Shown: positions 8,515 to 15,911 of the stretch, in pieces
Position numbering within the stretch: position 1 is the first letter of the stretch
Layout of the letters: each line of letters begins with the position of its first letter
Assembly (NCBI RefSeq): GCF_004745825.1
Contig: NZ_SRLA01000001.1
Location: forward strand, 1,364,001-1,428,000
Reading direction: 5' to 3'
DNA: 64,000 nucleotides
DNA from: Hymenobacter fodinae
Lineage (GTDB): Bacteria > Bacteroidota > Bacteroidia > Cytophagales > Hymenobacteraceae
Translations under genes and position numbers: made by a program
The notes under the pieces: generated by a model
What the model saw: only the letters and a program-made list of their open reading frames with translations
Database searches by the model: none
What the model was told of the DNA's origin: nothing

Positions 8515-8549
8515 TTTTTGTCTCCTGACTTTTCCACATTTTTGTCTCC
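8515..8549 (+). promoter_or_regulatory. dnaA upstream region: direct repeat around a DnaA-box match
   Basis: Two copies of TTTTTGTCTCC (8515-8525 and 8539-8549) flank TTTTCCACA (8530-8538), which fits the DnaA-box consensus TTWTNCACA. It lies about 90 bp before the dnaA start. One box is too few to call an origin. It fits DnaA autoregulation of its own promoter. Confidence 0.45.
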
Positions 8550-8635
8550 CTCTTGAAAAAACGGGCCTGTTTTGGGCGTGCCGTCGTTTCCTGTTCCCCT
8601 CACCTTGCACCTGTTGCTGCTGCCCTATTTGATTG

Positions 8636-10129
8636 ATGCTGAAGGATTGCCGAACCGTATGGGTCAACTGTCTTCGCGTCATCAAGGCAAACATTGGTGA
8701 GCAGAGCTTCAAGACGTGGTTTCAACCCATCGTCCCGGTACAGCTCCACAATAATGTTTTAATCATTCAGGTCCCCAGCCAGTTTTTTTATGAATGGCTG
8801 GAGGAGCATTATGTGGATGTGCTAAAGAAAGCCATCTACCAGGAACTGGGTCCTGAGGGCCGACTGGAGTACTCAATCGTAGTAGACCAGGGTAACGCCC
8901 AAACCAAGCCGCGCACGCTCAATCTGCCCACTTCGCATAAGGCGGCAGGTCCGGCGCCCGAAACTACGCCCGCCGCAGCCCTGGCTAGCGGCCCAATGTC
9001 GTCGTCGGCGCGCAACGTGGCCGCAGCGGCTGCGCAGCCCGCTCAACCGGCTACGCTGCGCAACCCCTTCGAGGCCAGCAAGGCTATTGACCGGAACTAC
9101 CTCAACTCCCAGCTCAACCACAGCTACACCTTCGAGAACTACATTGAGGGTGACTGTAACCGGTTATCGCGCTCGGCGGGGCTGGCTGTGGCCAACAAGC
9201 CCGGCACCACGTCGTTTAACCCGCTGATGATTTACGGTGGGGTAGGCCTAGGCAAGACGCACCTGGTGCAGGCCATCGGTAACCACATCAAGGCCACCAA
9301 TACCGATAAGTTCGTGCTCTACGTTTCGGCGGAGAAGTTTACGAACCAGTTCATCGAGAGCCTGCGCTCCAACGCTGTGCAGGATTTTGCAAACTTCTAC
9401 CTGCTCGTAGACATCCTGATTCTGGACGACGTGCAGTTCCTGTCGGGTAAGGACAAGACCCAGGAGATGTTCTTCCACATCTTCAACCACCTGCACCAAG
9501 CCGGCAAGCAGATCGTGATGACCTCCGACCGGCCGCCCCGCGACCTAGTAGGCTTGGAGGACCGCTTGTTGTCGCGCTTTAAGTGGGGCCTGACCGCTGA
9601 CCTGCAAAGCCCCGACTTCGAGACGCGCATGGCCATCATCCAGAACAAAATGCAGCAGGATGGCATCGATATCCCGCCGCAAGTGGTGGAGTACTTGGCG
9701 CACTCCGTGAATACCAACGTACGGGAGTTAGAAGGCGTGCTGATTTCGCTGGTGGCCCAGTCGAGCCTCAACCGCCGCGAGATTGACCTGGAAATGGCTA
9801 AGCAAGCCCTTCGGCACATCATTGAGGAAGTAGAGGCTGAGGTGAACCTGGATTTCATTCAGAAAACCTGCGCCGAGTATTTCAGCGTGCCGGTAGAGCT
9901 GCTAAAAGCTAAAACGCGCAAGAAGGAAGTGGTAACGGCGCGCCAAGTGGCCATGTACTTCGCCAAAGAGCACACCAGCCACTCCCTGAAAAGCATCGGC
10001 CACCACTTCGGCGGCCGCGACCACAGCACCGTTATCCACTCCGTCCAAACGGTTTCCGACCTGATCGATTCCGACAAAAGCTTCCGCACCACCATTCAGG
10101 AGTTACGGAAGAAGTTCGCCGGCAAATAA
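8636..10129 (+). CDS. dnaA: Chromosomal replication initiator DnaA
   Basis: DnaA binds DnaA boxes at oriC, forms an ATP-dependent filament and opens the origin. The 497-aa protein shows domain I (VNCLRVIKANIGEQSFKTWF), an Ala/Pro-rich linker to about residue 140, an AAA+ domain with Walker A GGVGLGKTH (about residue 201) and Walker B ILILDDVQFL, and the C-terminal helix-turn-helix signature GGRDHSTVIHS. I chose the ATG at 8636; a TTG one codon upstream would also be in frame. Neighbours are a nucleotidase and a membrane protein rather than dnaN/recF, which is usual in Bacteroidota. A strong terminator follows at 10221. Confidence 0.98.
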   Translation: MLKDCRTVWVNCLRVIKANIGEQSFKTWFQPIVPVQLHNNVLIIQVPSQFFYEWLEEHYVDVLKKAIYQELGPEGRLEYSIVVDQGNAQTKPRTLNLPTSHKAAGPAPETTPAAALASGPMSSSARNVAAAAAQPAQPATLRNPFEASKAIDRNYLNSQLNHSYTFENYIEGDCNRLSRSAGLAVANKPGTTSFNPLMIYGGVGLGKTHLVQAIGNHIKATNTDKFVLYVSAEKFTNQFIESLRSNAVQDFANFYLLVDILILDDVQFLSGKDKTQEMFFHIFNHLHQAGKQIVMTSDRPPRDLVGLEDRLLSRFKWGLTADLQSPDFETRMAIIQNKMQQDGIDIPPQVVEYLAHSVNTNVRELEGVLISLVAQSSLNRREIDLEMAKQALRHIIEEVEAEVNLDFIQKTCAEYFSVPVELLKAKTRKKEVVTARQVAMYFAKEHTSHSLKSIGHHFGGRDHSTVIHSVQTVSDLIDSDKSFRTTIQELRKKFAGK

Positions 10130-10220
10130 GAAAGCCATTCTTTTCGCTGCACAGATGAGCGTCAGCGGGAGAAGTGGCCTAGGAGCCCGCTCAGATGCTG
10201 CGTTACTCGAAACGACATAG

Positions 10221-10254
10221 AAAAGCCCTTCACTTAGCAGTGAAAGGCTTTTCG
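10221..10254. terminator. Bidirectional terminator between dnaA and a convergent gene
   Basis: The arms AAAAGCCcTTCAC and GTGAAAGGCTTTT close on a 6-nt loop, with A-runs on one side and T-runs on the other. It serves dnaA (plus strand) and the convergent membrane-protein gene (minus strand). Confidence 0.85.
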
Positions 10255-10279
10255 CTTTTATGCAACAGCTCTAGGCCAC

Positions 10280-10768
10280 CTACGCCTGAGCTTGGGTATC
10301 GCGGAGCGGAATGTTGTGTTTGCTGGAGAAGCTGCGGATCTGCTCACGCAGGGCCCGCTTGCGCTTGGTGCCTTTTACCTGGCGCAAGCTCAGGGCATAC
10401 GTGCCTCCTTCTTTCAGCTGCACGCGTAGCTGCTGTGGTACCAGCTCCAGCGCCGAGATTTCTTCGGCGGGAAAAGCCTGCTTCGGGCGGAACAGCCCGT
10501 CTTTATGCACAATGTAGGCGGGCGTAAACTCTAGGTAGCTCTGGGTGCCAAACACCGGGGCGTTGTGCACCAGCACGTAGCCCACATACACGAGGCTGAA
10601 CGCCAAGAACACGTAGTGCAGGAAGTGCAGGTCGTTGACGCCGCTATCGGTGATGATAAGCGAGAGCGTGTAAGCTATCCAGATGCCCCCAATAAACAGC
10701 TGACCCCAGAAGGGAATCCGGGAATTGTTGGCGGGCTGAAGACGAATTCGGGTAGAAGCTGGAGGCAT
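10280..10768 (-). CDS. Small membrane protein with two TM segments and PH-like C-terminal part
   Basis: The protein has 162 aa from MPPASTRIRLQ. The longer frame upstream would read through the hairpin at 10815-10870, so the ATG at 10768 is preferred. Two hydrophobic segments (FWGQLFIGGIWIAYTLSLII and LHFLHYVFLAFSLVYVGYVL) are followed by a soluble beta-rich part (YIVHKDGLFRPKQAFPAEEISALELV) that resembles YcxB/PH-like membrane proteins of Bacteroidota. No catalytic motif is visible and I cannot assign a function. The stop codon lies between a TAGGCC motif copy and the shared terminator with dnaA. Confidence 0.75.
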   Translation of the reverse strand: MPPASTRIRLQPANNSRIPFWGQLFIGGIWIAYTLSLIITDSGVNDLHFLHYVFLAFSLVYVGYVLVHNAPVFGTQSYLEFTPAYIVHKDGLFRPKQAFPAEEISALELVPQQLRVQLKEGGTYALSLRQVKGTKRKRALREQIRSFSSKHNIPLRDTQAQA

Positions 10769-10814
10769 AAGGGCGCAATGGGTAGCTAAGAGCCCGCAAA
10801 ATAAGGGATAGTTC

Positions 10815-10870
10815 CTGAACCGCCGCCCTAGGCCACCCAAGGCGAGTACTGGCCTAGGGCGGCGGTTCAG
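10815..10870. terminator. 21-bp perfect inverted repeat carrying the CTAGGCCA motif in both arms
   Basis: The arms 10815-10835 and 10850-10870 are exact reverse complements with a 14-nt loop. Each arm combines a GC-rich stem with CCTAGGCCA or TGGCCTAGG. It begins 14 bp beyond the stop of the OsmC gene on the minus strand. The arrangement matches inverted-motif terminators, although no U-run follows. Confidence 0.8.
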
Positions 10871-10883
10871 AAAATGACAGGGG

Positions 10884-11312
10884 CTACTTCAGCGTCGCCG
10901 AAGCCAGCTCCATTTCCGGCACCGCGCTCAGCAACTGCGAAATGGGGCAATGCTCCTTGGCATTCTCGGCCTGCTTCTGAAACTCTTCCTGCGTGATGCC
11001 TTCCACTTCGCCTTCCGTGGTCAGAGTAATCTTCACCACTTTCGGAATCTCCCCCGACGTATCTAGCGTCACCTTCGACTCGGTGCGGATCTGTTTAACC
11101 TGGGCGCCGGCTTTCGTGAGCTGGCCCGTCAGGAACATGGTGTAGCAGCCGGCGTGGGCCGCGCCAATCAGCTCCTCAGGGTTGGTGCCTTTCTGGCCCT
11201 CGAACCGGGCTCCTACTGAGTAAGGCGCTTTTACGGTGCCACTCTGCGTAGAAATTTCGCCGCTGCCTTTGATGTCGCCGTTCCAAACGGCATTGCCACG
11301 TTGGTTGATCAT
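10884..11312 (-). CDS. osmC: OsmC family peroxiredoxin
   Basis: OsmC proteins reduce organic hydroperoxides with two conserved cysteines. In this 142-aa protein they are Cys56 in AAHAGCYTM and Cys122 in KEHCPISQLL, both in the family context. The N-terminus (GNAVWNGDIKGSGEISTQSG) has the usual OsmC beta-strand region. Length is normal for the family. It is monocistronic, diverges from the GH3-like gene and is closed by a strong inverted repeat. The role in oxidative or osmotic stress defence is inferred from the family. Confidence 0.93.
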   Translation of the reverse strand: MINQRGNAVWNGDIKGSGEISTQSGTVKAPYSVGARFEGQKGTNPEELIGAAHAGCYTMFLTGQLTKAGAQVKQIRTESKVTLDTSGEIPKVVKITLTTEGEVEGITQEEFQKQAENAKEHCPISQLLSAVPEMELASATLK

Positions 11313-11498
11313 GATGAAGAGAAGTTGTGAAAGGTGAGTTTGTGCGGTTGTTACGGGAGAAACTTATGAAAAGATGAGCTTAGTAAGGCTGGCTGTAGCT
11401 CCGCAGGGTTTCAGCTACTGGAGCCTTCGCCACACCGGGAGGCGTAGCAGTGTCCTAAAACCTTCCCAACTTCGCAACTTCACAACCTCGCTTTTGTC

Positions 11499-12998
11499 AT
11501 GGGTCTGAAATCCACTCTTAGTCGGCCGGTGGCCGCTTACATTGCCCGCCAATATGCCCGCTGGCAGCAAGACCCCATTGGCACCCAACAGCGAGTGTTG
11601 AGAGAACTGCTAACCCAAGGCGCCCGCACCGCCTTTGGCCGCGACCATAATCTGGCCGAAGCTCGCACGGCCCAGGACTTAGCCGCCCGCGTGCCGGTCC
11701 GCGACTACGAGGCTCTGAGCCCGTATTTCAACCGCGTGAAAGCGGGCGAGGCCAACGTGCTCTGGCCCAGTAAGCCACTCTACCTAGCCAAAACCAGCGG
11801 CACTACCAGTGGCGCCAAATACATTCCGCTCACCCGAGACAGCATTCCGAACCACATCAACGGTGCCCGCGATGCCCTGCTGCATTACGTGCACAAAACC
11901 GGTAAAAGCCGTTTCCTCGATGGTAAGCTGATGTTCCTGTCAGGTTCGCCGGAGCTGGAAACGGTGGGCGGCATTCATACTGGGCGCTTGTCGGGCATTG
12001 TGAACCACCATGTGCCGGGCTACCTGCGCCGCAATCAGATGCCCAGCTACCAGACCAACATCATTGAGGACTGGGAAACCAAGCTCGACCACATTGTGGA
12101 GGAAACCCTGCCTCAGCCGATGAGCCTCATTTCTGGCATCCCACCCTGGGTGCAGATGTACTTTGACCGGATTGTGGCGCGCACCGGTAGGCCAGTAGGG
12201 GAGGTGTTCCCGCAGTTTGATCTGTTCGTGTACGGCGGCGTGAACTTCGAGCCATATCGCAAAAAGCTGTTCGATACCATTGGTAGGCCAGTGGATAGCG
12301 TAGAGCTGTTTCCGGCTTCCGAAGGATTCCTGGCCTTCCAGGATGAGCCCGGCAACCCCGGCATGCTGTTGCTACTCGATGCGGGCATCTTCTTCGAGTT
12401 CATCCCCGCCGAGCGGTTCTTCGAGCCCAACCCGCCCCGCCTGACCCTGGCCGAAGTGGAACTGGATAAGCAGTACGCCCTCGTGCTCAACTCCAACGCC
12501 GGCCTCTGGGGCTACAGCCTCGGCGACACCGTGCGTTTCACCCAGAAGTACCCGTTCCGGGTAGTGGTATCGGGCCGCATCAAGCACTTTTTGTCAGCTT
12601 TCGGGGAGCATGTCATCGGGGAAGAAGTAGAGCAGACCCTGCGCGAGGCCATGCAGCAACACCCCGAGGTAGAAGTGGTAGAATTCACCGTGGCTCCCCG
12701 CGTCAGCGACGACCCCACCGTGCCCTCCCGCCACGAGTGGCTTATCGAGTTTGCTAGGCCACCCCACGATGCCGCCGCCTTTGCCGCCGCCCTCGATACT
12801 GGCCTACGCCGCCGCAACGTGTATTACGATGACCTGCTGGCCGGCAACATTCTCGCGCCACTCCAACTCACGCCCCTGCCCGCCGGAGCCTTTCAGCGCT
12901 ATATGAAAAGCCTGGGCAAGCTGGGCGGCCAGAACAAGGTGCCGCGGTTGAGTAATGACCGCACGGTTGCGGAAGGACTGTTATCTACCTTGTCATGA
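11499..12998 (+). CDS. GH3-like acyl-adenylating enzyme
   Basis: This 499-aa protein belongs to the GH3 group of the ANL adenylating superfamily. The phosphate-binding loop reads AKTSGTTSGAKYIPLT (about residues 103-118). Downstream come YGGVNFEPY and LFPASEGF, then a C-terminal lid with GRIKHFLSAFGEHV. Plant GH3 enzymes join amino acids to jasmonate or auxin. Bacterial homologues in Bacteroidota are common but their substrates are unknown, so only acyl-AMP chemistry should be assumed. Two TAGGCCA motif copies inside the gene (12189, 12283) encode Arg-Pro with the AGG codon, otherwise scarce here. It looks monocistronic. Confidence 0.9.
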   Translation: MGLKSTLSRPVAAYIARQYARWQQDPIGTQQRVLRELLTQGARTAFGRDHNLAEARTAQDLAARVPVRDYEALSPYFNRVKAGEANVLWPSKPLYLAKTSGTTSGAKYIPLTRDSIPNHINGARDALLHYVHKTGKSRFLDGKLMFLSGSPELETVGGIHTGRLSGIVNHHVPGYLRRNQMPSYQTNIIEDWETKLDHIVEETLPQPMSLISGIPPWVQMYFDRIVARTGRPVGEVFPQFDLFVYGGVNFEPYRKKLFDTIGRPVDSVELFPASEGFLAFQDEPGNPGMLLLLDAGIFFEFIPAERFFEPNPPRLTLAEVELDKQYALVLNSNAGLWGYSLGDTVRFTQKYPFRVVVSGRIKHFLSAFGEHVIGEEVEQTLREAMQQHPEVEVVEFTVAPRVSDDPTVPSRHEWLIEFARPPHDAAAFAAALDTGLRRRNVYYDDLLAGNILAPLQLTPLPAGAFQRYMKSLGKLGGQNKVPRLSNDRTVAEGLLSTLS

Positions 12999-13090
12999 AA
13001 TTTGTGCCCTCCAGTATGCTGGCATGGACAATTAGCGCTTAGGTATCTGAAAACAGTTTGACCTAGAATGTTTGGGATTTGTAAGTTCTC

Positions 13091-13567
13091 ATGCGGATTG
13101 CCTTCGACCTCGACAATAACCTAATTCGCAACAACTACTTATTCCCGCTTGAACGGCCTCATTGGCCCCGCTTAGCGCAGATGCTCAGTAGCGAAGGTCT
13201 GCGCCAGGGGGTAGCCGAAGCCGTTGCTTTATGTCGGGCTCAAGGCTGGGAGGTATGGGTATACACCACCTCTTACCGTAGCGCTTGGTACATCAGACGG
13301 CTTTTCTGGCTGCATGGTATCCGGCTGGATGGCGTAGTCAATCAACAGCGCCATGACCGCAAGGTGCAGGTGCGCTCTACCAAGCACCCGCCTACGTTCG
13401 GAATCGACTTACTCGTGGATGACTCGGAAGGGGTGAAGTTGGAGGGTGAACGGTACGGCTTCCGGGTGGTAGTGGTGCAGCCGGAGGACCTGGATTGGGT
13501 GATGAAAGTGCGGGCCGCCGTACAGTGCCATGATCAAGTAAGCGCCGAGGAAAGCCAGAAAACGTAA
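13091..13567 (+). CDS. HAD-like hydrolase-fold protein
   Basis: The 158-aa protein starts with MRIAFDLDNNLI, a HAD motif I with both aspartates (Asp6 and Asp8) though the usual DxDxT threonine is not at its normal place. A later VDDSEGVKLEGERYGFRVV resembles HAD motif IV, and VWVYTTSYRS may hold the motif II Thr/Ser. No cap domain fits in this length. It is probably a small soluble phosphatase or nucleotidase-like protein of unknown substrate. It is separated by about 33 bp from the secreted EEP gene and may be co-transcribed. Confidence 0.75.
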   Translation: MRIAFDLDNNLIRNNYLFPLERPHWPRLAQMLSSEGLRQGVAEAVALCRAQGWEVWVYTTSYRSAWYIRRLFWLHGIRLDGVVNQQRHDRKVQVRSTKHPPTFGIDLLVDDSEGVKLEGERYGFRVVVVQPEDLDWVMKVRAAVQCHDQVSAEESQKT

Positions 13568-13600
13568 TTTGGCCCCGCCTTCCATCCTTTACTCTTTTCC

Positions 13601-14446
13601 ATGCGCCTGCTTTTTCTTGTCTTGCTGAGTGCTCTGCTGTGGAGCCAATCTTCTGTCGCCCAAAAAAACGCTCAACCCCTGCGAGTAGCCACCTACAACC
13701 TGCGTCTCAACGTGGCCAGCGACGGGGTCAATGCTTGGCCGAACCGCAAGGAGATGGTGAAAAACCTGGTGCGCTACCATGATTTCGACGTGTTCGGCAC
13801 CCAGGAAGGCTTCCGCGGGCAGCTTAACGATGTAGCGGAGCTATCGGAATACGCCTTCGTGGGCCACGGCCGCGACGATGGCAAGGAAGCCGGGGAGCAT
13901 TCGGCCATCTTCTACAAGAAAAACCGGCTGAAAATGCTGCAAACCGGCGACTTCTGGCTCAGCCAAACGCCCGATAAGCCCTCCAAAGGCTGGGATGCCA
14001 CCTGCTGCAACCGCATCTGTACCTGGGCTAAGTTCCAGGATCTGAAAACGAAGCAAGAGTTTTACTTCTTCAGCGCCCACTTCGACCATGAAGGCGTGGA
14101 AGCCCGCCGCCAGTCGGGGAAGCTGATGGTGCAGAAGATGCAGGAAATTGCTAAAAATGCCCCGGTTATCTGCGTCGGCGACTTTAACTCCACCCCCGAT
14201 ACCGAGCAGATCAAGACCATTGGAAGCGTATTGCAGAACGCCTACCAGGCCACCAAGCAGCCACCTTACGGCCCGGTGGGCACATTTACTGGCTTCAAGC
14301 TCGACGCTCCCCTACAAGACCGCATCGACCACATCTTCGTCAGCAAGCAGTTCGACGTTCTGAATTACGCCGTACTCACCGATTCTATACGCGGGCTCTA
14401 CCCTTCTGACCACTTCCCCGTGCTGGTGACGCTGGTGCTGAAGTAA
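13601..14446 (+). CDS. Secreted endonuclease/exonuclease/phosphatase family protein
   Basis: The 281-aa protein has a signal peptide (MRLLFLVLLSALLWSQSSVA, cleaved before QKNAQ). The EEP fold follows: VATYNLRLN, GTQEGFRGQL with the metal-binding glutamate, FSAHFDHEG, VICVGDFNSTPDT and a final SDHFPV with the catalytic Asp-His. Family members cleave phosphodiester bonds in nucleic acids, sphingomyelin or inositol phosphates. Export makes an extracellular or periplasmic phosphodiesterase likely. The exact substrate is not determinable. It precedes the coupled trio at 14460-15846 by 13 bp. Confidence 0.92.
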   Translation: MRLLFLVLLSALLWSQSSVAQKNAQPLRVATYNLRLNVASDGVNAWPNRKEMVKNLVRYHDFDVFGTQEGFRGQLNDVAELSEYAFVGHGRDDGKEAGEHSAIFYKKNRLKMLQTGDFWLSQTPDKPSKGWDATCCNRICTWAKFQDLKTKQEFYFFSAHFDHEGVEARRQSGKLMVQKMQEIAKNAPVICVGDFNSTPDTEQIKTIGSVLQNAYQATKQPPYGPVGTFTGFKLDAPLQDRIDHIFVSKQFDVLNYAVLTDSIRGLYPSDHFPVLVTLVLK

Positions 14447-14459
14447 TCTTGTAGCAGCT

Positions 14460-14843
14460 ATGTGGAGCCACTTATATGGGTACTATGAAATTAGATGCTC
14501 CAATACGTACACTAGCGTTGCAGATACAGCTACTATTAGAGCTTACTTAGATACACTTCCAGAACTGCAGCGAGTGGGACAAGTAAGCTACAGGAATACC
14601 TTTGGTTATTCAGGAATGACGTTAGCCTTGGTGAGAGGACACTGTGGCAACTTTCATTACAACGACGACACATGGACTGATGAATTCAATATGATTCCGA
14701 TTGTCTGTGAGAAATTGGAAAATGGCAAAGTGCCGCAGCAGCATATCTTATTTCTAGTTCGACTTGCTCGTGTACTCAACTGGGAGCTAATTGAGGAGGA
14801 GAATGATGAGGGAGAGGAAAACGTAGTACTATGGAAACCTTAA
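14460..14843 (+). CDS. Uncharacterised 127-aa protein of lower GC
   Basis: I recognise no family. The protein is rich in aromatic residues at the N-terminus (MWSHLYGYYEIRC), contains YRNTFGYSGMTLALVRGHCGNFHYNDDTW, and has an acidic tail (IEEENDEGEENVV). There is no signal peptide or membrane span. Its GC (28 of 60 in line 14521) is below that of its neighbours, suggesting separate ancestry. The next gene starts inside its last codons (13-nt overlap), which implies translational coupling. Size, acidity and composition would fit an immunity-type or orphan small protein, but nothing proves it. Confidence 0.65.
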   Translation: MWSHLYGYYEIRCSNTYTSVADTATIRAYLDTLPELQRVGQVSYRNTFGYSGMTLALVRGHCGNFHYNDDTWTDEFNMIPIVCEKLENGKVPQQHILFLVRLARVLNWELIEEENDEGEENVVLWKP

Positions 14844-15286
14844 TCAAACCCCAGCTTCACGCCGCCTGCCTGGCCTACGTGCAGGAGCGTATTGACGCCT
14901 GCCAGGCCGCCATTCAGGCCGCGCAGGAATCGGCCAACTCTGAAACCAAGAGCAGCGCCGGCGACAAATACGAAACCGGCCGCGCCATGGCCCAGAATGA
15001 GCGCGACCGAAACACCGTGCAGCTTCACCAGGCCCAGCAGCTGCAAGGCGAGCTAACCCGCATCAACCCCGAACTCCCCTGCGACACCGTGCGCCCCGGT
15101 GCCCTGGTTCGGACGAGCCTAGGCCACTTTTACATCAGCATCAGCGCCGGCAAGCTCCCGATAGGTGGCCTAGACTACTTCGCCGTTTCTCCGGCCGCGC
15201 CGGTAGCGGCGGTGCTGGCGGGTAAGCGGGCCGGAGAGCAGGTGGTGTTTAATGGGAAGCCTGTCAAGATTCAGGAAATACAGTAG
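14831..15286 (+). CDS. GreA/GreB C-terminal-like small protein (often labelled 3-oxoacyl-ACP synthase)
   Basis: This 151-aa protein has a helical N-terminal half (QLHAACLAYVQERIDACQAAI, KYETGRAMAQNERDRN) and a beta-rich C-terminal half (YFAVSPAAPVAAVLAGKRAGEQVVFNGKPVKI). The latter resembles the FKBP-like C-domain of GreA/GreB, with the VSP...A.LLGKKxGD pattern. Bacteroidota homologues are often annotated as 3-oxoacyl-ACP synthase, but no thiolase-fold active site is visible and the length is far too short. An RNA-polymerase secondary-channel role is a reasonable guess only. It overlaps the previous gene by 13 nt and the next by 1 nt (TAGTG). Confidence 0.75.
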   Translation: METLIKPQLHAACLAYVQERIDACQAAIQAAQESANSETKSSAGDKYETGRAMAQNERDRNTVQLHQAQQLQGELTRINPELPCDTVRPGALVRTSLGHFYISISAGKLPIGGLDYFAVSPAAPVAAVLAGKRAGEQVVFNGKPVKIQEIQ

Positions 15287-15846
15287 TGGGCACCACAAAA
15301 AAGAAGACCGGCAAGAAGCATAAACCGAAACCAAGTGGCTTACGGCCCAACCGCAAAGCGTTGATTTGGCCAGCGGTAGTACTGTTTTTGCTTCTCATCC
15401 TGACTTGCTTTTCTGAAGCCCTAAAGCAGAACGGCGCTGCAAGCCTTGCGAAAGATTTTCATGTATGGCTCTTTGCTTGGGCAATACTGTGGGGAGCAAC
15501 TCAAAGGATTATTGACGGCAACTACTTCAGTGAGTATGGGTTGATAACCGCAATATTTTGCGTAGGGTGCTTGTTGGCCTCGTGGTCAACGACTGACTTG
15601 CGTGAGAAGCTGCTGCTGTTTTTTCCGCTACTGTACCTGGGCTGGTTACGGGTATTGCTTAGGCTACTCTTTCCAAAATATCCTAGCGGAGAGTTAATGC
15701 CTGTCGTGTCAATGGGCCGGGGCGGATGGAAGGGCAAAGCTGGGGGATACATTCCATCCTGGCGGGAGAGGTGGCTATCGGGACTTCTGTTAATCGGGCC
15801 GTTAGGTTTTCTCTTCCTTATCGTAAACATACTTCCTAGAACCTAA
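15286..15846 (+). CDS. Hypothetical membrane protein, about four TM segments
   Basis: It starts at GTG overlapping the stop of the previous gene (TAGTG), which indicates coupled translation. The 186-aa product has a Lys-rich N-terminus (KKKTGKKHKPKPSG) and hydrophobic segments at roughly 28-46, 62-75, 83-100, 108-128 and 164-183. No catalytic or transporter motif can be recognised. Function unknown; the tight coupling with the GreA-like gene is the only contextual clue. Confidence 0.7.
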   Translation: MGTTKKKTGKKHKPKPSGLRPNRKALIWPAVVLFLLLILTCFSEALKQNGAASLAKDFHVWLFAWAILWGATQRIIDGNYFSEYGLITAIFCVGCLLASWSTTDLREKLLLFFPLLYLGWLRVLLRLLFPKYPSGELMPVVSMGRGGWKGKAGGYIPSWRERWLSGLLLIGPLGFLFLIVNILPRT

Positions 15847-15880
15847 CTGCAACCCCCAGAAAATGCCGCCCGCATTGCAC

Positions 15881-15888
15881 TACCTTTG
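15881..15888 (+). promoter_or_regulatory. Bacteroidota -7 element (TACCTTTG) before dxr
   Basis: This exact TAnnTTTG match lies 23 bp before the dxr ATG. No convincing -33 TTG was found at the right distance. Confidence 0.55.
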
Positions 15889-15911
15889 TTTGAGGTAGTT
15901 CCCATTCCCGT

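Noticed and set aside
8494..8635. Replication origin next to dnaA
   Set aside because: Only one good DnaA box and no AT-rich unwinding element with clustered boxes. In Bacteroidota oriC need not adjoin dnaA.
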